Position numbers and translations under genes: made by a program. The notes under the pieces are model-generated. The model had not been told where the DNA came from, made no database searches, and saw only the letters and a list, made by a program, of their open reading frames with translations. Positions 43,835-55,600 of a stretch of DNA of 64,000 nucleotides are shown here, in pieces. The first letter of the stretch is position 1; each line of letters opens with the position of its first letter. Origin of the DNA: Atkinsonella hypoxylon (taxonomy: Eukaryota > Ascomycota > Sordariomycetes > Hypocreales > Clavicipitaceae); assembly GCA_000729835.1 (NCBI GenBank), contig JFHB01000133.1, forward strand, positions 18,330-82,329. Reading direction: 5' to 3'.

Positions 43835-45894
43835 ATGTCTCTCAGCATCCCCAATGCCCCTCATGCAGGCCTCTTCAAGCAAGGTTACAACAAGTAAGGT
43901 TTTTGTCTCCAAACAACCGCCCCCCCCCACCCCCCCCCGGGTTCCCCTTCATGTGTGCGTGCGAGTCTGCCCCTCCTTGTCCATCATTCAGCCCAGCCCG
44001 CCTTTGAAATATACCCTTAGAACAAGGAGGATACCCAGATTTGACGCCCCGCTCCCCGAATCAAGAAGGACAAGAATCTCTAGCAACTCGGAATCTCCAT
44101 CTTGCTAATCTCTGTGCCTCTTCTCGTCTTTCTCTTCCACACAGCTACGACTCCGAAGATGGCGCCGTGCTGCGCAATATCGATGCCTGCCGGGCGATTG
44201 CCTCGACCCTCCAGACCTCTCTTGGTCCCTATGGCCGAAACAAGGTTGTCATCAACCACCTGCAGAAGATGATCTTGACCTCCGACGCTGCCACCATCCT
44301 CCGCGAGCTCGACGTCGTTCACCCGGCCGCCAAGCTGCTCGTCATGGCCAGTCAACAGCAGGAAGCAGAGATGGGCGATGCTACCAATCTCGTTATTGTC
44401 CTAGCGGGCGAGCTGCTCCGCAAGGCCGAGGACCTCCTGCGCATGGGACTCAAGGCCTCTGATATTGCCATCGGCTACGAAAAGGCACAGATGTTTGCGC
44501 TTGAGATGCTGGAGAAACTCGCTGTCGATAAGGTCGACGACATTCGTGACCAGGAGGAGCTGAGCAAGGCCATCCGAACTGTAATTGCGAGCAAGCAGAA
44601 CGGAAACGAGGATTTCCTCGCCGATCTCGTCGCCGAGGCCGTCTTAGCTGTCCTGCCCAAGACCCCTTCCAACTTCAACGTCGACAACATCCGCGTCGTA
44701 AAGATCATGGGTGGTAGTCTGGAGCAGAGCCGCGTCGTCAAGGGTATGGTTTTCCCCAAGGAGCCTGATGGTTCCGTCAAGAAGGCCCGTCGCGCCAAGG
44801 TCGGTGTCTTCACCTGCCCCATCGACAACAGCCAGACGGAAACCAAGGGCACTGTCTTGCTGCACAATGCCAAGGAGATGATGGACTTTAGCAAGGGCGA
44901 GGAAGCTCAGCTTGAGACCACCATCAAGGAATTGCATGACTCTGGCCTGCGAGTCGTCGTCTGCGGTGACAAAGTCGGCGATCTCGCCATGCACTATCTC
45001 AACCGCTACGGCATCCTGTGTATCAGGATTCTCAGCAAGTTCGAGCTGCGCCGCGTGTGCCGAGTCGTGGGAGCCACCCCGCTTGCCAGACTCGGTGCTC
45101 CCATGCCAGATGAGATGGGCAATATCGATGTTGTTGAGACTCTCGAGATCGGAGGTGACCGTGTCACCGTATTTAGACAAGAGGACGAGGTCACTCGAAC
45201 AGCAACTCTCGTCCTTCGCGGAGCCACTCAGAACCACCTGGACGATGTCGAGCGCGCCGTAGACGACGGTGTTAATGTCGTCAAGGCAATCACCCGGGAC
45301 CCTCGTCTCGTTCCCGGCGCCGGTGCCACCGAGATCCAGCTGAGCGCCAGGATACAAGCCCACGGCGAGAAGACAACCGGGCTCAGCCAGTATGCCATCA
45401 AGAAGTACGGCGAGGCCTTCGAGGTCATTCCCCGAATCTTGGCCGAAAGCTGCGGCCTCGACGCCACGGAGACCATAAGCAGATTATACGCTGCCCACCA
45501 CAAGAACGAGGACGGCGATACAGGCGTTGACGTCGAAGTAAGTACAACTGTCCTCCCGCCCTCCTTCCCGAACCCATCCTCATTTATCGCCATGTACGTG
45601 ATATTGCGTAACCCATCTACCAGTTCTAACGCATCTTCCCCCTCCAAACAGAACTCCAACAACACCGGCACCCTCGACGCCAACCAAGAAGGCATCCTCG
45701 ACCTCCTCGCTTCCAAAGCCTGGGCCATCAAGCTCGCCACCGAAGCCGCCCGCACAGTCCTATCCGTCGACCAAATCATCGTCGCAAGACAGGCCGGTGG
45801 TCCCAAGCCTCCTGGTCCCAACCCCGTGAGTTACTAACCCTACGTATCCACATTCAGCATGCTAACCCTGCTGCAGAACTGGGATGACGATTGA
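43835..45894 (+). CDS. cct8: Chaperonin CCT/TRiC subunit theta (Cct8)
   Basis: There are four exons: 43835-43893, 44145-45537, 45652-45825 and 45877-45894. The introns are 251, 114 and 51 nt. The product is 547 aa. Exon 1 encodes MSLSIPNAPHAGLFKQGYN. Exon 2 carries LGPYGRNKVVINHLQKMILT, the nucleotide loop MGDATN (the usual family form is GDGT) and the theta-specific apical domain. LVPGAGATEIQLS follows, and the last exon encodes only NWDDD. Cct8 is one of eight paralogous subunits of the cytosolic ring chaperonin that folds actin and tubulin. The catalytic Asp of the loop is retained. The first intron contains a C-rich tract at about 43919-43939 and stays open in one frame, so a longer false N-terminus is possible in automatic annotation. 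Confidence 0.95.
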
Positions 45895-46689
45895 AATTGC
45901 ATGCATACAAGCGGTGAATGAAGACGGGATCGAAAAAAAAAAAAAACCAAGACAAAGTTCTAAGGATTAATATTTGAATCACGTGGGGCTCGTTGAGGTG
46001 TCGCGGAATAGATACCCTCGAGTACATTGTATTGATGAATCCAAGACAAAAATGTGATGGAGAACTGAGACGTGATGAACGATAATGCATGTCTTTATGA
46101 CAGGGACCTCTTTGATTCGCTTAGAGGTGCACCCGCGTGATCCAGCCTACAGGGAAATCACTGGTTCATTTGTCCAATTTACCGATAAAGACGTGCATTG
46201 ACTACCTATGATCCAAGTCCCTTCGACCTGGAAAAACCCATCCCTATCCGATCGACTCATGAAATAAACCCCCCAGTTGCAAAGGCAGTTCCTAATGAAA
46301 AAGAAAAGCTAGTGCTGCACGTTGTATGGCGGCGGGTATAGATGGTAGGAGAGGAAAATGAGAACGAGGGTGAGCGCGATATGCCATCTGTTTATATATA
46401 TTGGAAATGCAAACAAGTTCTCGGGGCGCTGCCCGATTGTTGTCAAAGTCTGATCTAGACTGAATACATCAAAGTCTGATATGCAATGTCATGAGATGCG
46501 TCAGGACGTAGTAGAGGACCAAAACATACAAGGACGTGTATAAATCACACATAGGTGTCAAAAGAGAACTAAAAACAGACACTTCTTTTGAGAACTCGTC
46601 TGTATAGATTGCCAAGTGCCATGACTGACTTGCACAGGCCGGGCAAGAGACGGCTGTTGAGGAATGGACACAGCAAGAAGAGAGCAGTC
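45895..46689. other. Convergent 3' flanks of cct8 and the RING-vWA gene
   Basis: 795 bp without a recognisable gene. Only a short A run at 45933-45946 stands out. Confidence 0.5.
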
Positions 46690-49600
46690 CTATGCTTCTT
46701 CCATGATTCCACCTTCGCCACCGCCCTCCTCTCGCCATTCGCGGCTCTTGTCGGCGAGGCGTTTGATACCAGCAACACGGCCTGACCAGAGGCTCTCGAT
46801 GGGAGTTCGGAACGTAAATGCCCGCTGAGAGCTAATGACTCCGATTGCCTGGAGAACAGCCTTGCGGCTGTCTCGACCAAACACTGCCGGGTGGTTGATC
46901 CACTCCAAGCTGCTCTCCAATTCGGCGTCCAGAGCGGCAACCGTGACGGCATCAATGCCGCTTCCCAGACCGATCCCATCAGTTGATCTTTTGTGCCCAT
47001 TCTGAGACGACGCATATCCGGTTCCACCTGAGGTAGCTGAAGTGGGTGGTGACGGACTGCGTTTCCTGTCGGGCGTACCTGTCGACGCGGAATCGCTGCC
47101 AGGGTGAAGAGTGGAAGATGAGGATTTGCTTCCTGGAGGAGGCACAGGAGGTAGACCACCCTTTCCAAGGCCTTTGAGAATGGACCCCGTCTCTCTCAAC
47201 AAGGTGTGAGCTCGGTCATGCTGGCCACGGCTCACCAGAGTTAACGCTCGAGTCAACATATCCGACGTTAGCAGCTCCATACGACGCTGGACGATGCTGG
47301 GATGAGGAGGAATTGATGGTGAATTCTGCCAAGCTTTCTTCTGATTCGCACTAGGCGGCAGCATCGTGATTGCCAAGAGCGAAGGTCTCGGCACGTGTTG
47401 AAGAGTACCTTCGCGAAGGATATCACCCCACGTCAAGTCAGCCTGCACCAGCGGAACCTCTTCGACAGACACGGTTCTCTCGGCGTCATTGTCCGTAGAG
47501 CCACTGAGTGCCTCTAGACCAGAGACGATGTTGTCCCAAGGATCTTGGGGTAGTTGCTCTTGAGAGGTGCTGTCGGGCGTTATCACGAGTTGGACCAAAA
47601 TGTCTCGCTTGTCTCCAAATCTGAGATCACCGAGCGAAGCTTCCGCGTCTCGGCCACTTGCCCTTTTGGTCATTTGCAAAGCTCCACTAATCTTGTGAAA
47701 CTTGGCAGGAGAGCCCTCTGGTAATTTCAACTTTAACTTCACGTTCTGATGAGACAAGGACTGCATTGAGCCTAGGCAGCCGGCCAGGCATTCTCGCAGC
47801 ATCATCCAGTCTTTGACATACGTATAAGATGCCTTGGTTTTTGTTGATAGTTCAATCATAGTGTCGGGCTTGTGAGTCATACCCAATCCAAACGAGTGAA
47901 TGGTAATCCTGCCACATCACGTTAGTCAATGCTCGGAAGTGATTTGCTGCCACAAGTGGCTTCATCAGCAGCAAGGGGCGGAACACTTACTTGGCGGCTT
48001 CGGCACGCGACACTACAAAGTCCACAGAGTCGGCATCTGCTGTGGACGCGTCGCTGATGAGCATAATTGTTGCAATGGGGTTGTTGTGCTTGCGCTGCAT
48101 AAGCAAGTCCATGGCAACGTTTGCTCCTTCTACCACATCCGCACGATGACTTTTCTGACCAACAGGTTTGATGGATGATAGGATGTTTGCCCACCCGGAC
48201 CAAGCCTTGGTTGTCATTCCAACAATTGGCACACCACCTCCACCAGACCCAAAAGTAACAAGACCCATGCGGTCCCTCTCCCCAAGTGTGTTCACCATGA
48301 ATTTCAACGCGTCGCGAACCAAGTTGATTTTGACGCCCTGCATCGATGAAGAAATTGGCACGACGACGACAACGTCGATGGGAACGTGTACGGAACTGTA
48401 CGGATGTGTCTTGACGGCGAAATTGGTGTATTCCGTAGGTGCGGTAGTGACAGACTTTTGACCCCATGAAGATGCAGTCGATGAGACTCTCTGGGGTCTC
48501 GATCTTTGCCACTCAGCCTCTTCGTCAGTCTCTGAAATCTCTCCGCGATCGTACTCGGGACTCCGAATGGAGACAGGCTCAACGGCATTCAAATCCAGAA
48601 GAGCCTGGTTCCATAGCTTGAACTGGTTTCTGTTATCAAATCGTAGGTGAAACTGGGGTAGCTCGGCTACAGATAAGCTGAGAGTAAGCACATTCTCATC
48701 GACCGATCCCGTCTCAGACACCTCATTGAGGTGCTTCCTGATGAGGATGCTGCCTTTGAGGGTACATCGTGTTGCTCTTCGGACAATCTCGCTGTCCTCC
48801 CATTGGGGAATGGCTTGAGGAGGCGGCTTCTTCTCTTTGACGCAAATGAGCATCTCAGCAAAAAGATAACACTCCAACTCTTGCCACGAAACCCTGTCTT
48901 TCCCAACCCGAAGTGTGCCATACAGCTTCAATTGTCCAAACCTGAAGAAGGGTTAGCTAAATAGCCGGTATTTTGCCTCATAGATGGCGCCGTCACAAAA
49001 CCCTTATGTCAAATGACGCTACATGTTGAGTAAGTACCTACCTGCTAAAGTCCAGACCATGCCAGTTATCGACCCGATTTCGCAGATTTTCAGTTATTTG
49101 TTCTAGCACCTCGGGAGACTCGTAAGTAATAAAAGGAGGGACGGCACTCGGAGCCGGCGTCACAGAGTGAACAGCAATCTCATCAATTTTTGCCGAGACA
49201 CGCGATGTTTGGTGAGGAGAGGTAGTGATGTCCTCGGGATCTGGCCGCCACTTGTTGTCTGCAACCTCAACAGTCACCAAGCAGGTGAGGGTCTGCTGCT
49301 GCCGACATCGATTGATGGTTGGAAACTCGGATCGAAGAGTAACAATGGGGGACGGAATAGGATTTCGGGAGATGATTCGTGGGCTACCAGGTGTCGTTTC
49401 CATAGCTTGTACGTCGTAGTCATGTCGCCAAGGTGTGCTCTGCATAGTTTCGGGGTATCCACTAAAAGAAGCAACTCCTGATACCTCGCTGTCATTTCGA
49501 GCATGCCGTGAGGAGCTATATCGGTCTGATGAGGGTACTGCTTCTCGACCATCACGAAGACTGCTCCTGCTGATGCTGTCGAGTCCGTTGATGCTCGGTT

Positions 49601-50484
49601 GCTGAGAAAAGCGTTTCCTCAAGGAACTTTCTATGCTTGGTGGTCGAACAGTTTGGCTATCCCAAGTTGGTGTCGAGGTGCGAGTCGACCGGACATCAGT
49701 TCCCGCTGAACGAACCAAATTGCTTATCTTGTCTACCTCTGGATTAGCATCCATCCCCGAACAATTTATCATGTGTGAAGACGAACTGATATCAATGACA
49801 TTGCCAATCCTGTTAGTATCAAGATGAAGAGGCGCTTCACAAGTCGGGCAATACTGCCCACCAAACTCACGGATAAACTCATAGAAGCATGCTTCGTGAG
49901 CCACATGAGAGCAAGAGAACTGTAGAATTCGCTCTCCCTGAAGCGTGTGTTCCAAGGGCTCTTCGCATACCGCACATTCGCTGCCGACATACGTCCTTTC
50001 TCGACGCGAACGGCTCCTGTCCGCGGTACTTGCCATGACGTTATTGTCGATGGCACTCACCCTCCGAGTAAGAGGGCTGAGGGCTGATTGAGTTGAGCTT
50101 ATGGACGAGCCACGTCGATTTGTTGACAATGGGTGAGAAGTTGATCCTTGATAAGCACACATTAGTATTCGGCGATCAACTCGCATGACGAAATACTTGG
50201 CCCAATCAGCGCTTGATTGATGGATTAATTGAATCGATTGAATATCTGGATGAGTCGATATTGACCAACTCATTTTGCTTACCTTTGCCAGGAGGCGAAG
50301 CCTGGTCCGCGAAAGGCGCAGTGCCTGCGTCCGAACCCGGGTGTGATGCAGGTGGAAGATTTGATGGATCGACCGAGTCTGAAGCAATTGATCTAGGTAC
50401 AAATCGAGAGTCGGCGTTGGAATTATTTGAGATATTGGCCTTTTCTTTTTGCTTCCAATGATTTTTCCTGACTCGGCTAAACAT
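46690..50484 (-). CDS. RING-H2 / PH-like / vWA protein with the Ste5/Far1 domain order
   Basis: There are four exons: 50484-50283, 50146-49042, 48941-47991 and 47908-46690. The introns are 136, 100 and 82 nt. The product is 1158 aa. The RING-H2 ligands are C125, C128, C146, H148, H151, C154, C167 and C170. A disordered Ser-rich linker follows to about 380. A PH-like domain spans about 437-552 (FGQLKLYGTLRVGKDRVSWQ through FHLRFDNRNQFKLWNQALLD). A vWA domain starts near 622 and runs to about 760. Its metal site is degenerate: P631 replaces the first Asp of DxSxS (VVVVPISSSMQG), while D733 in LISDAST remains. The C-terminus is long, with helical and Ser/Pro-rich parts. Yeast Ste5 and Far1, the pheromone-pathway scaffold and cell-cycle-arrest/polarity adaptor, share RING-PH-vWA order. 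A role in MAPK or polarity signalling is inferred from this alone. The first intron uses an AAG acceptor, and an in-frame ATG 10 codons upstream (50514) is an alternative start. Confidence 0.8.
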
Positions 50485-51625
50485 GGATAAGGTAGGATGT
50501 AGTTCAGCGATCAAGAGTTGGTCAAGCTTGTAAGAAACCAGTGACTCAATGGCAAGTTAGTAGAATGAATACAGCGTCTGGAATGGTGTTGCAAGCTGTA
50601 CACAGGAGTCATGAGAAGGCGTTGTAGGTCAATTCTTTAACGATGGCAAGCCAAAAGTTGAGCAACGGTTGCGCGCAATGCGTGAGCAAATACCTTAGGA
50701 CGATGGAGCGATGGGGAGTGACGGTGGCGGAATTAGCGTGGTTGACTTTATCGGGGAGAAACCTAAAAGTGAAACTGGAATCGAACCCGGGGGGTGAGAG
50801 GGAGAAAATTTAGTTCTGTTCGGCGTAGCACGATATCCAGGATGTGCTGTTTCAAGTCCCTGTATCAATAATGCTTGGTGAAAGATGGCGGGGGAGTCCA
50901 GCGCATAATGATGGCAGACCTGGCAAAGCTCGAAAGACGCGATAGCCGACGAAGTATAGAAAGGTCCAATCCTGGTAAGGTGCCCTTCTGCAACAGACCA
51001 AAGCGAGATTAGATTGATTCAATGCGGTATGTGTGCAAAGATGCCGGGTGTTGACAAGATGCCGAGGTGAAGGATGGTTGCTTTTTCTTTGGAAATGCCG
51101 GGACTACGAATTCGCTTCTCCAGGTTCACTACCCAAAGAAACGTTCGTGGGATGGAGAGAAAATGGGCGGCGTCCGTGGGGTCTGGTACAGCGACAGATG
51201 CTTTTGCGCCGCACAGAGCTGTCGAAAGGCTGAAAGGCTCGACGGGTTTGGTTTGCGACAAACCAGCTGGGTGGTTGCTAGAAGTGGGATGGTGATCCGA
51301 CCTGCCGTTAAGGTCAGCCACGGCGACTCGTGATTCGCGTAATATTACGGATATTCGTCATAAGATTTGCCTCACGAGACACGGATTTTTTAGGGATCCG
51401 ATTGTGCAATGCTACAAATAGCCCCGCAGGCTGCTGCAAGGCAGTTGGTTGACAGCTTATTGGGTCTCCGGCAAGCCAAGGCAAAATCCTGCGATGAGAG
51501 AGGCGTGCCCTTTGGGAAACGAGAAGAATGACACACGAGAGCAAGTAAAAAGAAGGGAGGATGGACGAAGGATGAGGGCGGGGCCCTGACTGAATATTAA
51601 GTCGCGAGAAGGAACCAAGAGTGCG

Positions 51626-51651
51626 TGAGTGAGTGAGTGAGTGAGTGAGTG
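51626..51651. repeat. (GAGT)n microsatellite
   Basis: Six and a half perfect GAGT units. Confidence 0.93.
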
Positions 51652-51822
51652 AAGGTCGGTAGAGCGAATCTGACCTGCCTGGCCTGGTCCCTAGCCTGCA
51701 GGCTAAGGTAGGTGCGCATCGAGAAGCGAGGAGGGTCTGGATTTCGAAGAAGAAGGAACACCCAGACCCCAGTGCACCAGCCAGCCTACGCCAGCTTTTG
51801 GCGGCAAGCATAATGCATTGTG

Positions 51823-51840
51823 GTACGGAGTACTCCGTAC
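51823..51840. repeat. Perfect 18-bp palindrome GTACGGAGTACTCCGTAC
   Basis: The best full-length example of a TACGGAGTA/TACTCCGTA word seen in many intergenic places in this window. Confidence 0.95.
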
Positions 51841-51859
51841 AGGTGTACAGGTGGTATAA

Positions 51860-51929
51860 GGTGCAAGGTGCAGGGTGCAGGGTGTAGGGTGTAGGGTGCC
51901 GGGTGCCGGGTGCCGGGTGCCAGGTGTCA
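51860..51929. repeat. Ten-unit 7-bp minisatellite (GGTGNNN)
   Basis: Ten consecutive 7-bp units all start GGTG. The last three bases go CAA, CAG, CAG, TAG, TAG, CCG, CCG, CCG, CCA, TCA, so like variants are neighbours. Confidence 0.95.
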
Positions 51930-52674
51930 ATTGCCCCCAGAGCCTCCAGTCCTGGCTGAGATGCACCAGACTCGATGAGGAAATTGTCAGCACTATCAGC
52001 TCAGGTCGGAGCCACAACTCAATGCCTTCGACCCTATATTACGTGCTCGTTGATATCTTATTTCATGCGTCGAACAGGTAGGCTCTTGGTGCCCCTTTCT
52101 CTGCATGCTGAACTACGAAGAAGAACAAATTGAACTGTACAGAGAATCGGTGGACCACCTATAAACTCGGACCCAAGTCCGTATGACGGGAAAATATCAT
52201 CATGTCTACCTGAGGGGGGTTTCTCTATTCCACACCAGCTCGAACAGCACGGCACCAGTACGGCAAACGTGCAAGGCTCACCAAGGAGGGGCTCCAGTCC
52301 TCACGAGAGCAGAGAGATATCGTCACATTCAGACAGAAGGAATGAAGGTTGAGACAAGTTCCTGCCAGCACGGAGCGTGCTTCTTGCCAAATGGGAACAT
52401 GGGCGGTTGATAGTCGTTCAAGCCAAAGTGTGTGTGTGTCAAGGGAAATTTCCCACCGGGCTTGTTAATTTCCTGTACACCAAAAAAAAAAAACCCCTCC
52501 CTCAACAAGTCATTCAAGAACAATTTAAATTACTTCCTAAATGACCAAGTCGCCCAACTCAACAACGGACCGACTACCTCATAAGCTTATTGACGGTCTG
52601 ATAAAATGAGCCAGGAAAACGAATTAACATTTATTTGTGTGGGTGGGGCAGTGACCTGGTCCACCTTCCTAAGG

Positions 52675-52692
52675 TACCTACCTAGGTAGGTA
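52675..52692. repeat. Perfect 18-bp palindrome TACCTACCTAGGTAGGTA (second copy)
   Basis: Identical to the palindrome at 19608-19625. A related TAGGTACCTA word lies about 190 bp further right. Confidence 0.95.
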
Positions 52693-55600
52693 GTTTAAAC
52701 TACTCCGGTAATCCAGTTCAATCAACTCTGGGGAGGGAAGTGAAAAGCTTCGGAAAGAAATTTGCTTACCCGCCGTGTCACCTGTGCGTCTGCAAGCCAT
52801 GTCGCCTTCTTGTTTTTCCTGCACAAACACAGCAGACGGAGTTGATGGTGCACAAGGCCCGGCTGCCAGGCTATCAGGTAGGTACCTAAGGTATGTTTTA
52901 GCAATGTACCTGTGCATTGCAGCAGCCACATATTCCATAAGTAGTAGCGGCTTTTTCTCGCCACAGTCCATAGTCCAGGGGTGCTCAGGCTCAGATGCCC
53001 TGGTCCGGGAACCATCTCAAACATTTGGACTGATCAGCTCGCAAAGTGCCCGTCCAACCGTCACCGTCGTCTCATCATGGCTAAGCCACGTGGGTACTTA
53101 GCTCCGCCGGCGCAGGTAATCCGGGTGCATGGCACCGGGCACTCGACCTACTGGACTAGGGGAGTTTGCTATCAATTGCCTTCTGCCTTCAATGTTTGGC
53201 TGTGTGAAGGCAGCAGCTGGGTTACGGGACCCATCGCAAGTACTGCACACCCACCGTACCTCCTCTTTGTACATTCCGTGACTGCTAGTCCTTTGAGTAT
53301 TGAAGGATTTGCAGGTAGATTCAGGTAGCATTTATGTAGGTATATATATACATACCCGTTAGCCCTGATCGGCGACTAGGTAGAAGCGAAGCAAGCAGTA
53401 AGTAATATTACTACTCCACACTCGGTAGTAGACCTTCGTTTGGGTTAGGGTTATTCCAATGGCGGCTGCTGAGCAGGAGAAAAGAAGCGCTGCAACGATG
53501 GAAGCTTCAATGTTCTCGCACTGAATAAGCTTAGTGTTAGTGTTTGTTTTCCACTCATGATCGCCTGCATCTGCAAAATTGCCGCTGATGCGGGCAGTTC
53601 TTCGTGGAACCCGGCCGATGAGTCGATGTTGGCGTTTGTTTTCGCCGTGTTCCTGATTCATGTCTGCGGCATCGTGATGAGCTGCTGCCACTTCCCCGGG
53701 AGAGCTAATGACGGCGCGCCCCTGAACCCCCCCCCCCCCCCCTACACCCCTCCGGACCCTAGCCCCTGCCCTCCTGAGACTTCTGCACATCCCAATTGAG
53801 TCAGCCATTGTGCCACCGTCAAGGGCTTAGACCGGCAGCGCAGGCACGCAGGCACGCAGGGATCTGGCAGTTGCACAGGGCAAGAGCTGCCGACGACATG
53901 GTCCTACCGTCAGAATTTGTTTGCCAGCGAAGAAACGCACTTCAGCCGCGAATCAACCACTTCTAAGCGGGACTCTGATACCAACAACCGACATCCATAC
54001 TGATACTAATGATGAATCTGCCCATGCCTGCCCATGCCTAGGTACATACTTTCATTCAAGATCTTTCATTTTGATGAGGGTACCTTTAAACTTACGAGGC
54101 TTGTCGCTCTTTTAGTCGAGCATACTGCCTCTTCGACTGACGGGTTGCTGGCATAAATCTTCGTCGCATCAAAACCATACCGAAGTCCCTTCTCGTCAGC
54201 ATTTTACATGCATGATTGTTAACAGTCTCCGCTTCATCTCACCATCTCGTTTGGCCATGCTGGGGCACTTGGATGATGGTACCGTGCAGGCAGTGGGGTT
54301 GTGGGACGTACGACGCAGCTTTTGATTTGGACTCTTGCTAATATAGGTATTGTAGTATGGATATATTTAAGACACAATATACCTTATACAGCGATGGTTT
54401 GACTCGGCAGATGGGCGTCTTCAGGGACAGATCGTCTTGTACGGATTGATTCCTGAGGTAGATTTGGATTGAGACCGCCCACAACGCAAAGATGCTGCTG
54501 TTCGAACCATGTCTACCTTCTTCCTGGTTGGGCAGGTGGTTTGCCTGCAGCTAGCCTACGTGGTAATGACCGTGTCGTCCAGTATCGTGCAAACCATGCT
54601 GAGTTTGGCGCTGTTTTCTCCTTAGTCCCCCATCCTGGCTGATGCGGCTGGCTGTGGTGGCTGCCATGGCTGCGAGTGATGTCACAGCAAAATCCAAAGA
54701 ACCACATGTTCCGCTACAGCAATGCGTCTTCGATATGGCAAGTTTGACCTACTAAACCATGGCACGAAACAGCAAGCTAAGGGCCACTCAGTTAAGCTTC
54801 TGCTTAGCCCTGGACGAAGTGGTTGACGGCATGTCAAACAATGGGATGACGTCATTCCCTCTCATGTTCAGACTGAAGATCCTTAATGCACTCCATCCCG
54901 CAAAATAAGGACATCGCGATGATGCACATGCAGATCAATCTTCAACCAATGACGAAGCAGTTTTCTCCTTATCTTATTCAGTTCCAGCCTCTGGACAGCG
55001 ATCGGGTCTCGAAACTACAACTCCCAAGCTTTAGGCCGGCGATTCAGCTGAATGCTATGATTCCCACGACTCGTCTACCATGTTATGACATAATGAACAA
55101 TGTACCGGGCGAAAGGACCGTAAGCAGCGTTCTCCACATCCATACATTAGTTCGACCGGCCTCTTAAAGTCTTAGTGCCTTTCGAAACCCCTTGGCTGGG
55201 TTTTCGCTCCAAGATGAAGGACTTTCTCCGCCAGCCACGCCGTCCTCCTGACACACTAGCGTTGAAACTTGTTTGGCCGAATAGTTAATAGGGTGTACGT
55301 TGCAACTCCGTGATTCTCTATCGCGAACAATTATTGATAATTTTTTTATAGGCATAAATGCAGCATGTACTTTTGCCAGACGGGTTCGCGACAGACAGCT
55401 GCTGTGTTCCACAAGATGCATTAGCTTAAATCGTGTAGAATGCGCCGAGACAGAAGTAGTGCCGAGCGTGAAACACGGCTGTGGCTGCCTCGATCTTCGT
55501 TCCTTGCAGATAGTCCCTTTGTGCCCGTCAACAAGCTGTCGGCCGTTCAGACCATGTCGAGGGACAAGCCCTACGACCTAGCGTTCTCGATTGAGACTAA

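Noticed and set aside
44041..44144. Extra N-terminal codons joined to Cct8
   Set aside because: This is intron 1 staying open by chance. The true start is exon 1 at 43835, which supplies the conserved Cct8 N-terminus.
50770..50815. Sequence on the minus strand resembling a tRNA T-loop (GGTTCGATTCC)
   Set aside because: The T-arm stem does not pair, and no anticodon or acceptor arm fits around it.
53557..53799. A small frame with a membrane helix and a Pro-rich tail
   Set aside because: The Pro-rich part comes from a C homopolymer. There is no recognised relative and no clear gene context, so it is not listed as a gene.
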